Assembly: GCA_037044905.1 (NCBI GenBank)
Contig: JBAOKB010000024.1
Span: forward strand, 868,001-932,000
Source of the DNA: Hortaea werneckii
Taxonomy: Eukaryota; Ascomycota; Dothideomycetes; Mycosphaerellales; Teratosphaeriaceae
Reading direction: 5' to 3'
DNA: 64,000 bases
The translations under genes were made by a program, and so were the position numbers. Each line of letters starts with the position of its first letter. Position 1 is the stretch's first letter. Shown here in pieces: positions 1-14,042 of this stretch. Under the pieces are notes generated by a model. It made no database searches. It had not been told where the DNA came from and saw nothing but the letters and a program-made list of their open reading frames with translations.

Positions 1-3000
1 TTGATGTCCGCAAGATAGCTTGTCCAGAAGTTTCGTCTTGATTGCTGGACTTGAGCGGGACAAGGAGAGGGCGAGGAAGTCTTCATACTTGATTGGGGAA
101 AGCCTCGGCTCTTGTTGAAGCAAGAGAGTGTTGAAATCCTGCATTAGGAGAGGAAGCGAGACGGCGTCGTACAGTGCATGGTGGATCTTAAGCGAAAGGC
201 AGTAGTGGCCTTCGTTGGCGTTGGAAACACTCAGGTCAACCATGGGCTGGTTGTGTACGCCTCCGTGCAATGTCTTTGTCTTATTGTCGTGGAAGCTTGG
301 TGGTGGAGTTTTGAGCGCGACTTGCAGTACCGGCATCTTTTCGTCGCCTGTCAAACAGAATACTGTGCGCAGGATGGCGTGACGCTGTACTAAGCCCTCC
401 CAAGCCTGACGGAGTTGACTGACGGAGACATTTGCCGTTGAAACCTCATACTCGAACGTCGGGTAGAGCAGTTGGCCTCCAGAGTTCTTCCAGACGCTGA
501 GCATGTAGACCTGTCCCGACGTCGCTGGCAAGATAGTCTCTATCGCCCTCTCGTCTATCCCTGAAGTAGCGGGGAGACTAACCAATCCACGTCTTTCTAG
601 AGCTTGCGTAATGACAGCATCAGAAGACTGCTCCTTCTGGCCAGAAGACGTATCTTGTCTCTTGCTTGATACAATATCCGCCATGCGTACCACGCTTTTC
701 GCTCGTACCACTTCGCTCACCGCAAGTTTGACACCCTGTTTCCGCAGCAAAGCCGTTACTTTGATGGCCGAAATAGAATCGATGCCAACGTTTTCGATAG
801 ATGTCGTAGGCGAGATGCTTTGAGCCGGGACCTTTGCCACCTGAGCAAGTGCTTCACGGATCTTGACAGCGACTGGGGGCAAAGTCCCCTCTTCCGTCTC
901 TGGTGCAAGTCCCTGTTCTGGCTTCTTCGAAGCAGGATCCTCTGCCGACTTCTCAGAAGCCAACGTTATCCAATCCATCCCACAGACAGAAGCCTGAGGC
1001 CCGGAGAAGGCAACAGTAGGCGCGCCAGGATCCTTGACCAAAGATGCCAGAATCTTATCCATCTTCTCGAGGATCATTTCAGTGCCTCGTTGATCCATCA
1101 CTGACCCCTTACAAGCCGCTCTCATTATCATCACATCGCTGACAGCCTCCATCTCGACCGCAACAGGGAACTCCACGCTCGAGCTCCCGCCGATGAGTCA
1201 TACAGCTTTTGCTTCTCCGCACCGCCATCGGCATCAGGTCTAGCTTGGTAGATGAACAGAGTATCGAACAGCCCGCTGGACGCCTCGCCATCACCGTATC
1301 CATTACTTTGTGACTGGACTCGAACCGATTCCGCACATGCGGCTTGTATAGTTCTCAATGGCGTACGCTGCCAGAGCCTCATATCGTTGATCACGCTCTG
1401 CGCATGTCGCAGCATCTCCTTCCTGCTTCCGTGCAAGGCCGCTCGGACGGGGACGGTGTTCATGGTAGGGAAGAGGATCTGCTCCGCTTCTTCGCTATCG
1501 CGACAAGCAAGGACAATCCCATAGAGGACCTCGAGGTTCTTAGTGTAATGCGCGAGTGCTAAAGCCCAAGTTGTCTGGGCAAGAGCTTGAATTGAAATGC
1601 CATTGGTCTGGCAGAAGGATCTCGCGGTCGACAGTGAAGTTTTCGAGGTACGTTCGGCTCGGTGGTGGGTGATGGTTTGCCCAATGCTTGGCTTAGATGG
1701 GAACCTGGAGGGCTTTGCGCCTGAGAGAGCATCGATCCAGAAAGTACGGGCCTCCTCGCTTGTGGATGCTAGAGATGTCTCGATGACGGAGTCGTAGGAC
1801 GGACGCGCAGCGTGTTGGTCGTCGTAGGCACGGCGGACGTCATCGTGTATTAGAGCAAGACTATGGCCGTCGTACTGTGCGTGCGCGAGAGACAGTACAA
1901 TGTAGTGCTCCTGGCCTTTGCTGACTGTGGTCACTGCGGTACTTGGTTTAGAGCCAAATGAGCTTTTGGCGTCTTTAGTGATCTCTTGCAAAAGACCTTG
2001 CCACTCTGCATCGCCGCTAATCGAGTGCTGGCTGACAGTCACCACGCCAGGACGATGCACGACTTGTGCAAAGGTCACATCGATTGCTGGGTCCGTGATT
2101 TGCACGAACGCAGTGCGCAAAATAGGCGAGTGGTCAAGCACCATCTGCCATGCTTTTTGCAGTCTCTGGACATCCACACCCGACTCAACTCGCAAAATGT
2201 CATGATTGTAATAGTCCGTCATGTCTGATCGCAGCATGTCGGCAATGAGAGCCTCTTGGTGCGGTGTCGCTGGTAACACACGTTCAACGGACTCTAGACC
2301 GTATCCGTTGCGTCCAAGACTCTCTGCAAGTCTTGTCGATAAATTGCCCATTCTGTTTGCTTCCGCCTTGGAAGGTCCGTTTACGCGCTGCGATCCTGCC
2401 ATGTAAAGCATGCGTGGAATTGTTTGCGCTTGCAGTATCTTGCTCACCGGTAGCGACAAGCCAGTCTTCTTGATTCGGGAAGCAAGTCTCACTGCGTCGA
2501 TGCTATCGAGGCCGAGAGTGAAGATGGTAGTATGCTCGTCCACCATCTCCTCCCCGACGCCGGCAGTCTGGGCAATAGCGCCGCGCATTGCCAAAGCATC
2601 TTGGGTCCATTCAAAGTCATGGACGCCGTTGAGATCAGCGGCTTCGTGCGGCTTCTGGATGTCTTTGCGCTTTTGCGTAATGTTGGGTATGTGCAAATGG
2701 GTGTTGACTGGTTGTCCCAAATCATCGCTTGCAAGCTGTAGAGCATGACAGAAGCTTGACACAAGGCCTTCCAAGGCATCTTGGGACATTATCTGACCTT
2801 GCGCTACGGCCATGACTTCAATGTTGTTGTCAGGTTGTAAAGTGACTTCGACTGCCAGCGGGTAGTCAGCCTTAGTCGGCATCTCTATTTGTTCCCACAG
2901 CCCATTCGCGTCCGCCTCAGCTGCTGAGACAGAGTGTTGGAAGACGAACAATACGTCAAACATCTGCTGCGATGGAGACTGGGAGCACCACTTCTTGATG

Positions 3001-6000
3001 TCTCGGAGCGAGGTGTGCTGATACGGAACAGTGGCGACGTTCCGTTTGTGTATGTTCGTGATGCTATCACCCCAAGAGCTGCCCGGGTCAAGGCTGATGG
3101 CGGTCGGGAGGGTGTTGAAAAGAGGACCAACAACATTCTCGGCACCCTCAACACCGATCGATCTGCCAGAGACTACGTGTCCGTATGTGCGGATCTGGCT
3201 AAAGTGGTGGACCAATGCGGCTCGAAGCATGCTTGCAACGCTGCCTGATGGGAGACGCCCAGCTGCTTCCGGATGGTGTCAACTCCGTTATTGCATTCCG
3301 TTGCTAAAGCCGTGATTGTTGATGGTGGTGTCGCTTGCCCGGCTGGTGAGTTCACATCCAACTGAGAAAATTCAACACCCGTCATCCTCTGCTCCCAAAA
3401 GCTCTTCGCTTCCGGGATCGACCGCAACGGACCATGAGAAAGAATGCTTCGGAAGCTTGGAGCCACGTGCGGACGTGATTGATCATCATAGATCTGAGCC
3501 AACCGACTCAACATGAGTTCCCATGAAATTCCGTCGTAGATAGCGTGATGCACGAAAAAGACGAGGGTCGTTTCGGTGCCAGAAGAAGCGACAAACACCC
3601 GCAGTGGTTCCCGAAGATCATAATCATTGGCACTTAACCAGTCGGATCTCTGCTCTGCTAGTGCACTGGTGTCTGGAGTGTGGAGGACAAGTCTCCTTGC
3701 CTCCAATCTTGCCGCGCCTTCTGTCAAGAAAACTTGCGCAAAACCGTCGTCAGTCTGTACGTATTTCGTCCGGAGAATGTCCACTTCGCGTGCAAGCGAG
3801 TTGATAGCCTGCATGACCTTCTCAGCTTTCGCCCGTTTCAGCTTATAGTGGAATTCATTGAAGTATGGCCTTTCAGCTTGTCTCATAGATTCCAGGATCA
3901 AACCCTCCTGAAGCGGAGTGCAAGGAGTGACGGCCTCGACACTTTCAGATGCAAGGTTTAGCTTGCGTAGCACGGAGCTGCGATGTCGTTGGGCAAAAGG
4001 CGTTCATCGACAGCTCGGTTTGTTTCACTTGGGCAAGTTCTGTGTTTTGGCCATCGAAGGTGGAGAGTGCGCTCGACAGCTGATGCAGGACGGGATCTAC
4101 TTTTGTTAGCCTCTTTTTCAGCAATGAAACATATTTGGAGCCATGTACTTTTCATTATTGTAGCCACGCTGGCGCCTTGGTATCCCTTCTTCCGCAATAG
4201 GCTCGAAAGGTTCAGAACAGATATCGATGACATCCCAAGTGAGAACAGGTTTGCGTCTCGATCCACCGCCGAACGATCAATCTGAAGGAAAGTGCAGATT
4301 ACCTGGGCAAGCCGGCTTTCGTTCTCGTTCAGGTCTGCCTTTCCGGCTCTTGTACCTTTCAGATATTGCAAATCTTGTGGGCTGAGAGACTCGAAAAGTG
4401 CCGTCAGTCGTTTGGAATCCACTTTGTTGTTCACGGTAAGTGGTAAGCGCGTGATGGGGATTATGTGAGTCGGCACCATGTAGCCTGGCAAGCTGTCTTT
4501 GCAGGCCTGAGTCCCTCTCTTTGCCTGTTCTAGTGGCTTGTCAGAGTTGTTGACAGCAGTGTCGAGTTTCCGCTCCACTGGCATTGTGACGATGAAGGAT
4601 ACAAGAGTCTCTTTGCCGGTCTCCTTATCCTTGTGGACTAAAGAGACGACATCGAGAATGTCATCTGAAGAGCCTGCAATGATGCTGTCGATCTCGCCAA
4701 TCTCCAGGCGCTGGCCGCGAAGTTTGGCTTGCGTATCGATGCGGCCAAGGAAGGATATGCTACCATCAGCCAGCAGCCTGCAAAGATCGCCTGTGCGGTA
4801 CACTCGCTCACCTAGGCTCTCGAGGATAGGGAAATGATTTGGCGGTAAGCTCTGGTCTGTTGAGGTAACCCTTGCCGACTAATTTTCCAGAGACACAAAG
4901 CTCGCCAACTGCACCTCGGAGAACAGGTACGTCGGTTCCTGGCTTGAAGATGTATGCGCCTACATTGTCGAATGGGGTCCAATATTTGATGGCTTCGCAT
5001 TTGTGCCTACGAAGGTATTCATTGTCACTCCGATTGTCGCTTCAGTTGGACCATAGCCATTGCAAACGGTATGCTTCGGACCCCAGGCGTCGATGATCTC
5101 CTGTTTCAGAGCCTCACCTCCGGTAATAAAAACTCCAGAATGTAGGCTCGGCACGTCATCAGGATGAAGCATTCGGGCAAGAGATGGTGTCAGATCAATG
5201 TGGGTGATTTTAGCTTCCTCGATAAACCCAGGAAGGTCATCGAGAACGAGATCTCTTGGAGCTCCAACCACTGTGATTCCCACGCTCCAGCTCCAGAATT
5301 GTTCCAGAACAGAGACGTCAAACCAATAGCTTGCGAACTGTAGCCATCTTGAGAAACTGTTCCAGCGTCCTTTGAACAGTCTTTGAAATGCAAGCATGGC
5401 TTGAACAGCATTTTCATGGGTAAGCTCGCATCCTTTGGGAGTGCCAGTAGTTCCTGAGGTATACAGACAATACGACGTCGCTTCAGGAGAGATATCCTTC
5501 ACTGGAACAGAGATCACAGGAAAGTCTTTCAAGACCTTCTCGCTCAATGCGACCACACGGGTGGGCAAGTCATGATCAGAGGCAGGGTCGACGTCATTGA
5601 TGAACAGGACCTGGGCCCCAGAGTCTCTCAGAATGAACTCTTGACGTGCCTTTGGAAGCTCCGGATCCAGGGCCAGGAAAGCACAGCCAGCTTTGAGGAT
5701 ACCGAGGAAAGCAAATGATGCTTCCGGAGACTTGTGCATTCGCACTGCAACAGTGTTCCCTGGCTGTACGCTGTTGGTAAGCAAGAGGTGTGCGACTTGA
5801 TTGCCACGCTCGTTCAATTGCTTGTAGGACCAACGTTGCATTTTGCTTGAATGGTCCAGAGACCATATGAACTCCAACGCCGGGTGCTCAGGGATGTTAC
5901 GAGCCTGTATTTCTACAAACTGATGCAGCAGAGATGCCGGAGAAGGTAAGAGCGTTCTTTTGCAGGTGCCTTTGAAATCAAATCACCAGGTGCAGCATCC

Positions 6001-9000
6001 AGGGTCTCCCGAGAGTCCAACATCGAAGTGAGAATACTCTCATATTGCTTCAAAATGAGATCAGCATGCTCTCCGGGACGTTCCCACTGTCCACAGTTAA
6101 GCGCAACGCAATGCTTCCGTTTGCACCGATCTCCAGCTCCAGTGATGCTGCATAGTCAACGGATGACGTCTCGTGCACCATCGACCATTTGTTTTCGCTT
6201 TCGGCATCATTGTTGCCTTTCTGGTAGACGAATACCGTGTCGAACAGACTTTGACCAGGCAGACCAGCAAATCGCTGGATGCTTGACAGCGGGGTGAATC
6301 GGTAGCGTTGAATTGAAGCATTGTAAGTAACCATCTCCTTGACAAGCTGTTGATGCGAGTCGGTGACGGAGCAGCTCACAGGGATGGTGGAGATAGCCGG
6401 GAACGTAATGTTCTCACTTTGGCTTCCTAATCTTGCGGAGAACACAGTGCCAAAAGTAACGTTGGGTTCTCCAATGTAAGCAGAGAGCAAGATAGCCCAT
6501 GCAGCCTGGCCAAGAGCCTGAGTAGTAACGCCGGTCGATCTGCAATAGTGGTCTACGTCCGTCTGCTTCAACTTGCTTTCAAGTGAAACCACCAGCTTTT
6601 CGCTTTTCTCTACCCAAGTGGGATTGAGGTCCGGGAACTTCATTACACTCAAGCTTTCCAGTCGTTTCTCCCAGAACGCTGCACCCTCTTGTGCACAGCT
6701 TTTCTCTGACTGGAGGATTCTTTGGAGTATTGTGTCAATGCTGCCGGTGACTGTGGGTTTGCCGGCCAAGCTTGCGTAAAAGCATTGCATAGACTTTCCA
6801 AACTATCAGCATCATAAAGAGCATGATGAAGTGATAGAGTCATCATGGAGGCGCATGTGATTGAACAAGAGAAATCCGCAAAGCTGGCTGGTGCAGGTTT
6901 GCAACGATATCTGATGCCGCTCCAGTGGTCAGTGTTGCCAGGTCAGGTTGCTTTCATGTACTTTGAGGAAGTTCAATTCTTTCTGTTGTCGGTACAGGAT
7001 CATGGCGAAAGATCCGTATTGACTTCGCAGGGAGCAAAGCCGATGCGAAGCGAGGGCGTCGCAGACGATGTAGCCTCCCATGCAGATCGAATCGCCTCGT
7101 AGGTCACGCCGTTCGGGACCTCAAAGGTCACGTGATTGACGTAAAGATCTCCCGAACTGTGCAAGGATTGGGCAAGCATTCCAGATTGTACTGCTGTGCA
7201 CGGTCGAATTGCCTCGACTTCATGCGGATCAATGTCCAATGAGCCAAGAATCTCACCTCGGCGTTCAGCGTCAAATGCAGCGAGATCAACACCAAGGCCA
7301 TTTTCACTGGAGCTGTTCTGGCTATCGGAGATCTTTCTGGCGATGGCAGCGGGTGTCAAGCTCTCTGCAACATCCATAGCATCGATGTTGAACCCCAGCT
7401 TCCTGAGTCGGAGAAGCGACTTGTGCAGTGTTCAGACTATCGAGACCCAGTTGATACATGGACGTGTTCTTTGATATCCTTTCGGTAGCAACTCTACTTA
7501 GAGTGCTAAGTACTTCACGTACCTTCTCTTCGACGTCTGTCCAAGTGGCACTTTCGTCCGAGCTGTGCTGCTGGTTGGCTTGATCAGAAGTCATTTGCGA
7601 TTGCAAGTATACCGTTGAGCGCGGAGACGTCGGTATCTGGCAAGAAACGCAGCTCGCTGGATCCAAAGCGCAGTGATGCTGAAAGCGCCGACGTAAATGC
7701 TTGGATGATACTTTCAGCCACATTTTCCGACAGGGTCGCCGATGAGTAATGCAGAGAGGCGGTGAAGTGGTCAGATGCTGGTGTTATCTCGAACACAATG
7801 GGCATATCCATGCTTCCCTCTTCTTCTGACTGCTCCCATATATTGGCATCCAGCGAAGATACTGGGGCCTGAATGAGCAGGATAGAGTCAAAGAGATGCG
7901 CAGATGGATTTGCGGAAAGATGATTGCAAGCGCCGCAACGAGGAAAGCTGATACTGCTGGTCCTTGACAGTACTCTCGTGAAGTTGCTTCACGAGCTGGC
8001 CGTTCGTACGATGATTTGTGAGATTGGTACGCACTGGGATTGTGTTGAAGCAGGGTGCGACCAGCCTTTCAACTCCGGCGACAGAGACTGTACGGCCACT
8101 GACGACATTTCCAAAGCAGACATCATTGCTGGATTGCAAGTGGGCAAGCACTTTTGTCCAAGAGGCCTGGAAGAGGACGGAGGCTGTCGTGGACTGGTGA
8201 CTCGCATGCTCGTCAAGCTCAGCAGGTCCAAAGGGCAAGACTCCCCGGAATGTGGCATAGCTAGACTCGGATGCATGCTCCAGAGATCGGAAAGGGTTAG
8301 GCTTGAAACCTTGCAACCTGCTACTCCAATAATCGATTGCTTTCGATGTGTTCTGCTCCAAGACCTCTGCAATGAACGGACGGAACGAAGGGGCCGGAGG
8401 AAGGCTGTGCGCCGCATACAATTGCTCAGCTTCTTCAGTAACAGGGACATCGACATTCCGTCATAAATTGCATGATGCATTCGCAGGGTCATGAAGTCCT
8501 TGCCTTCGGTCTGCTCGATGTCGATTAGGAATGGGGTAGCATGGGTCACACAAGTGTCAGAAGCATTGTCGTTGGTCTTGTGCAATTGCCATGGTAGGGA
8601 AGAATGCTTCAAGATGATTTGCATGTAGGGATGAGCTGGAGAGTCTGTTTCCTCAAAACGGGTGCGAAGAATTCCATGTCGGTTGACCAGCTCCTGCCAG
8701 CAAGTTCTGAGCCGTTGGATGTCGCCTGTGATCCTGAAACGGGTTCTGTTCTGATACGAGTCCGACCGCTTTGAAGCGCTGGCTGACAGCATTGCTTCCT
8801 GCAGAGGCGTACAAGGTAGCACGGCCTCAACTTCGACGCCTTCCTTCTGATAAGTCTGGATCTTTTCTTGTACCAGCGAGGGACTGAATATGTCCAAGTC
8901 CTCGCCGCCCGCAGTGCGAATCTCATCTTGCTTCTGAGCAAATGTCCTATTTAGCCTGGCGACAGATGCATTGCCCAAGACTTGCGCGATCCCGATAGAC

Positions 9001-12000
9001 TGACCAAGCTTGACACTCAATTTCTTCGCAAACGCTATTGCAGAAAGAGAGTTGACACCGAGCGCGAAGAATGATGTAGTCCGACCAATCGAACCTCGAG
9101 GGATTTTGAGAACCTCTGACAGGATGTCAGCAATTTGGCCTTCGCCTTCCGACCATTCCTGGACCATCGTCTTGCTCTCCAGCATCCCTCGAAAGCGAGG
9201 ATCGTTCGTCGTCAGCAAGCCCCTCAAACAGGCTGCGCAGCAGTTTCTTATCAAGTTTCGTTTGTGTGGTCATAGGTGTCTTTGAAATGGGGACAAGCAT
9301 GCTGGGAACCATATATGAAGGTAATAGAGCTTCCAAGTGCTCGAACAGGGTCGGGACACTTCCCTTGTCGTCAGCTGGTAACCACGGTAGATTGGCTGCT
9401 TTTTAGCCGCTTGGCTCGGCACCCAAAATGCCACGAGGATTTGACCCATGCGCGAGTCTTCAATGACCATGGTCGAGCAGTCGAAGACTTCATCGCGTTG
9501 GACCATGGCGGCATTGATCTCGCCCAGCTCGACACGGTTGCCTCTCAACTTGACCTGATCGTCAAGTCTGCCACTTATGAAAAGCGTCCCATCATGCAGC
9601 AGTCTGCCAAAGTCACCGCTTCGGTAGATGCGGCCAAATTCAGGGATGGCTATGAGTTTCTCCGAGTTCAGATCGTCCCTGGCAACATATCCCGGGGAAT
9701 ACTTGTTCGCCTCCAAACGCAAACTCGCCGACCGCGCCAGCTGGAAGCAGTTCACATTTCCGCTCGGGGGCTATAACAAAAGCAGATGTGTTTCTGAGCG
9801 GCGGGCCAACATTACCCAGCGGATCATCAGGTCTCATGACCATGTGGACAGAGCAGATATTAGTGGTCTCAGAAGGCCCATAACCCTGGTGAAGACCGTG
9901 GCCTGCCCATTTCCGGCGCACAGTATCCGTAACACCTTCGCCGGCGGTAACCAAGAACTTGATGCTAGGTACGTTTTCAGGGTTGATGAGCGATGCTACT
10001 GTTGGCGTGAGGGAGAGATGCGTAATGTTCAACGTCCGGATGCTCTGCTCTAGGTCGCGAAATAAAACATCCTTGACGGCTGAACATAAGCACATACCGC
10101 TGGTAAGCGTGAAGAAAATTTCGAAGACGCTGACGTCGAAGGCATGCGAGCATGCCTGCAAGAGTCGATCTCCATCGGAAACCGGATAGAGCTCTGCAAG
10201 TACCGCTAGGTTCCCTGCAAGATTGTCTCGAGTGACACATACGCCTTTTGGTTCGCCGGTACTGCCTGAGGTGAACACCATGTAAGCGATACTAGAGCCA
10301 GTCGTCTCGATGTTCAAGTTGCTCGACTCGTATTGTTGCAGGTCAAGCTGCTCTACCCGGAACACACTTCCTGTGGACACATTTCGAACAACTGATTCGC
10401 TTGTGCTATCGACCATGCATGCTTGAACGCCTGCTTGACGAAGGATGGCTTCCAACCGAGCTTTAGGAGTCTCTGGGAGCACTGGCAGGTAGCCTGCACC
10501 TGCCTTCAGAACCGCAAGGATCGAAACATAAGGTCGACGGATTTCTCCATGCAGACGCAGACCATGCCTCCGGTACTGACACCGTTTGACCTGAGGAATC
10601 TTGCAAGTCTGTTGACTTTCCTGTTCAACTCCATATATGTGACTCCGTGAGTGATCGCGTTGCCATCGTCGATGCGCTCCGCAAATTCTATAGCCATTTC
10701 GTCAGGGCGTGAGTCGACTTGACATCTCCATGCTTGAACACGATCTCGCGCGACGATGCTGCTGTTGAAGGTTGCGTGTTGGTGCATGAGAGCTGCTGAC
10801 GGTCGAAGGCACCAAGTAACTTCTCTACTGGATCTTGAGGTTGCTCCAGGAGATACCTAGCAATGCTGCCAATCTGCTGTAAAGCAAGCTGTGCCTGCTC
10901 AGAAGGAATTAACTGCTGCTGGTATGTTGCCCTGGCCTTTACACCGGAGGAGGTTGGTTCCAGTTCAAGAACGAAGTTGTACTCATGTTGGTCTGCTGAT
11001 GATATCTCTGTCACAGCATTGTGTGCGCCTTCCATATTTAGACTCGTTTCCTGCCAAACGAACAGCGAGTCAAACAGACTTTCGCTGGGCGTATGCCGGA
11101 TTGCTTTCTTGATGTCAACCAGTGGCGTCAATGAATGTCGCTGCATCGCCCGGTTACGGTCTTGTGTAAGTCGGAGCAGATCGAGACAGCTATTAACGCC
11201 GGAGAGATCCAGACGACTTGGCAAGGTAGAAAGACATGGCCCGAAGACGGACTCAATGCCCGCCACAGAGATGTGTCTGCCTGAAAAGACGGTGCCGAAT
11301 GTCACATCGGCGCTGCCTGAATACAGTGAAAGCAGGTAGGCATAGGCTGCTTGATAGAGAGTTGGTAGGCTGTACCCCAAGTCGGCTGTGGATCGTCTTG
11401 CCTTGAGAAGGTCTACATCAAAGTCGTGCCAAGGAAGTTTGCCTCAATGCGGGCGGCTCAAAGCGGCCATTCATGAGTGGGAATGTAGTAGACGTGAAAC
11501 CAGACAAATGCGTCTGCCAGAAATCTAGCGCTTCTTCTGACCGTATGAATTCTGCGTTTGTTGTATGGAAAGCCGAGACGTCAAGGAACTGGGTAGGAGG
11601 CTCATGCGTCTTTCCGTGTAGCTCTGCAGCGAGGTCCGCTTTGAACACGTCTATAGACCACTGATCGTATAAAGCGTGATGGAGCTTCACGAGCACCTCA
11701 ACACCGGCTTGGCTTTCCCGTAGCTGCACTGAAAGTGTTCGGAGGAAATCTTCTTCCTTCTCAAGTGCGAAATGCTGGTTGAAAGTCTCAGTGACAGTAA
11801 CCTGCCAATCGCACAGGCGTGGCCATACGACAACAGCAAATGCCGAAGCACTCTGCTCCGTAGAGATGAAGCCGGAGCGTAGCAGTTCGTGCCGCTGTAC
11901 CGTGGCCTCTAATGCACTCTTTACTTGATCAATGGCATATCCAGCGACTGCAAGGCTTACCGCATTGCAGTATCTGTAGGGATCTTTGGCCGTCTCAACA

Positions 12001-14042
12001 AGCATTGCGCACTGTATTGGAGTCGCCTGATACACCCTCTCAGCAGTTTCAGGAGCCTCGGCAAGCAGAGGGTGCGACCGAGAAAGTTGGTTGCCTCCTT
12101 TGGAGCGCCTGATGACTTGTTTGCTTTCCTCTCAAGGCTGATTCCAGATCTGAGATCGTGCGTGCCTCCAAGATGGCCGTTGCATCAGGCCGAGCAAAGC
12201 CCACCGCGATGCAGCTCAGAGGCGAAGCGTATTGCCGACAAGGAATCAAGGCCGATGCTTTGTAGATTAGAAGAAGGCGGGACTTCGCGCCGGAGGACGG
12301 CGCTGAGAATGGTGGCAATCCGAACAGCATCTTCGCTGTAAGATGTTTCCTGGGTGATGATGCTTGCCTATGTTTTGAATAGTAGGCCAGAAGAGCTTTG
12401 CGGTCGATTTTGCCTGATGCGAGATAAGGAAGATCATCCAGCACCAAGGATTTCGGTGGGCACCATGAACGCCGGTAACCACTTGGAACTCGTCTGGCGC
12501 ACGTCGTTGACGTCTAGACCAGAGGTATTCGCAACACAGAAAGCCACCAAGGCCCCCTCAATGACTTCTGCGACAGCGCTCTTGCAGCCATGTGCACGAG
12601 TCACGGCATACTCTACCTCACCGAGTTCGATGCGCTGCTACAGTCAGCACCCTGTGAACCAACGACAAATAACAACTTGAGAGCTTACCTGGCCACGAAG
12701 CTTTACCTGCCCGCTCGAAATCCGTCCTAGGCATTCCAAGGTACCTTGTGGCATCATTCGAGCGCGATCGCCAGTACGGTAGATTCTACCGTACGTAGGA
12801 TGGTCCACGAAAGCAGCCTTTGTCTGTTCATCGCGGTTGAGGTAGCCATCAGCCAGCTGATAGCCTCCCACTGCAAGCTCGCCCTCCTCCCCGATAGGTA
12901 GCACCTCGGGTGCTTTGGTCACACCGTCTTCTTGAGGCCTGACCACAAAGGCGGAAACAGTATCTAATGGGATACCAATGTTGTTGACTGCCATACTGGC
13001 CTCAAAGTCCGGTTGGAGCGTGCAGTGAATCGTCGCTTCTGTAGGGCCGTACATACCGTACAAGATGCCTTTTGACTCTGAGCTACTGGCGAACTCGTCA
13101 ACCACCGATCTCTTCAGCATCTCTCCAATGGTCAGCAATGCTCTGAGTGACGGCACGCTTGCACGTTCAGGGAGCAGGGTGCTCGCAACTGAAGGTGTTA
13201 ACTCTGCTGCATCGACTGCCATGCCGTTAATGACACCCGGCAGATCATTGAGTAGTCGCCGTCGATCGCAGCATACTAATGTCGCTCCCCGGAAAAAGGG
13301 AAAGAATATCTCGAAGACCGAAACGTCAAATGTTGGGTTTGCAAATTGGAGAAATCGCGAGAAAGAGGGTATGTGTGCTTCATGAGCGAGTAACGCTTGC
13401 GTTGCAGCGTTGTGTGATAGGAGTACGCCTTTCGGCGTCCCCGTTGAGCCTGAAGTGTACCTGCAATCGATTAGGTCACACCGAGCTGGACTGGTGTCTT
13501 GATTGAGCAGACTCACATGACATATGCGGGATCGGGACCTGAGGTGGCAACTTCAGGTGGTCCCAAGTGTTCTACCGGTGATGTATCCGATACACAAAGA
13601 ATCTCAAGGTCCGGGACTGAAGGAAGTTGAGGTTCCAGCTCAGGGACTGTGAGCAGGACTTGGGCGCCTACATCCTGAAGAATGTATCGTAGTCTATCTT
13701 CTGGAGCGTCTAATGCAATCAGACAGAATGCGCCTCCCGCTTTGAGGATGGCCAATTGCGCAACATAAAGTTCTGGAGATTGTGGTACATAAAGCGGCAC
13801 AATGAATTTCTCGTTGGAGCTCCCCGACGGAGACGGTAGGCACGTAGAATTAGATGTGCTAATGCGTCCGCGCGACTGTGCAGGTCGGCATAGGTGAGAG
13901 TGCGGCGCTGCCCATCTTTCGACAGGTAGTCAATGGCCGCTCGTGATGGGTGGGTTGGTCCAGATACCAAGTCATGCAATTTATCTGGGCCTGGTAGTCT
14001 GCGAGGGTTGGCATTGAGGATGGAAAGTCGTTGTTCCGCCAT
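1..14042 (-). CDS. sidC: SidC/NPS2-type hydroxamate siderophore NRPS (3' end beyond window, many frameshifts)
   Basis: Multimodular peptide synthetase that would assemble a ferricrocin-type siderophore from N5-acyl-N5-hydroxyornithine and small amino acids. Domains in order (minus strand, approximate): A1 14.0-12.4 kb, T1 12.3-12.1, C1 12.0-10.8, A2 10.76-9.24, T2 9.15-8.96, C2 8.85-7.6, T3 7.54-7.33, C3 7.2-6.0, A3 5.9-4.4, T4 4.3-4.1, C4 3.94-2.76, T5 2.6-2.4, C5 2.3-1.14, T6 0.9-0.7, C6 0.55 to the edge. A domains show YTSGSTGTPKG, FTSGSTGEPKG and YTSGTTGTPKG; C domains show HHALYD or HHAIYD. Three A domains plus free-standing T-C units match the SidC/NPS2 lineage. Start taken at MAEQRLSILN (14042). 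Two introns are clear: 13461-13516 and 12635-12687. About 25 further frame changes cannot be introns; they resemble one-base indels, often in short homopolymers, with no in-frame nonsense codons seen in the conserved blocks. The product identity (ferricrocin or similar) is inference. Confidence 0.9.
12635..12687 (-). other. Intron 2 of the siderophore NRPS
   Basis: The donor is GTAAGC, a GCTGAC branch site is present, and the acceptor is TAGCAG. Removing these 53 bases gives the continuous motif KLRGQRIELGEVE of the first adenylation domain. Confidence 0.9.
13461..13516 (-). other. Intron 1 of the siderophore NRPS
   Basis: The donor is GTGAGT at 13516-13511, a CTAAT branch-like sequence follows, and the acceptor GCAG ends at 13461. 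Removing these 56 bases joins ...AYVM to YTSGSTGTPKG, restoring core motif A3 of the first adenylation domain. Confidence 0.9.

Noticed and set aside
6000..7000. Extra introns to explain frame changes in the third condensation domain
   Set aside because: Homology continues across each break with no room for a 50 bp intron and no paired GT-AG sites.
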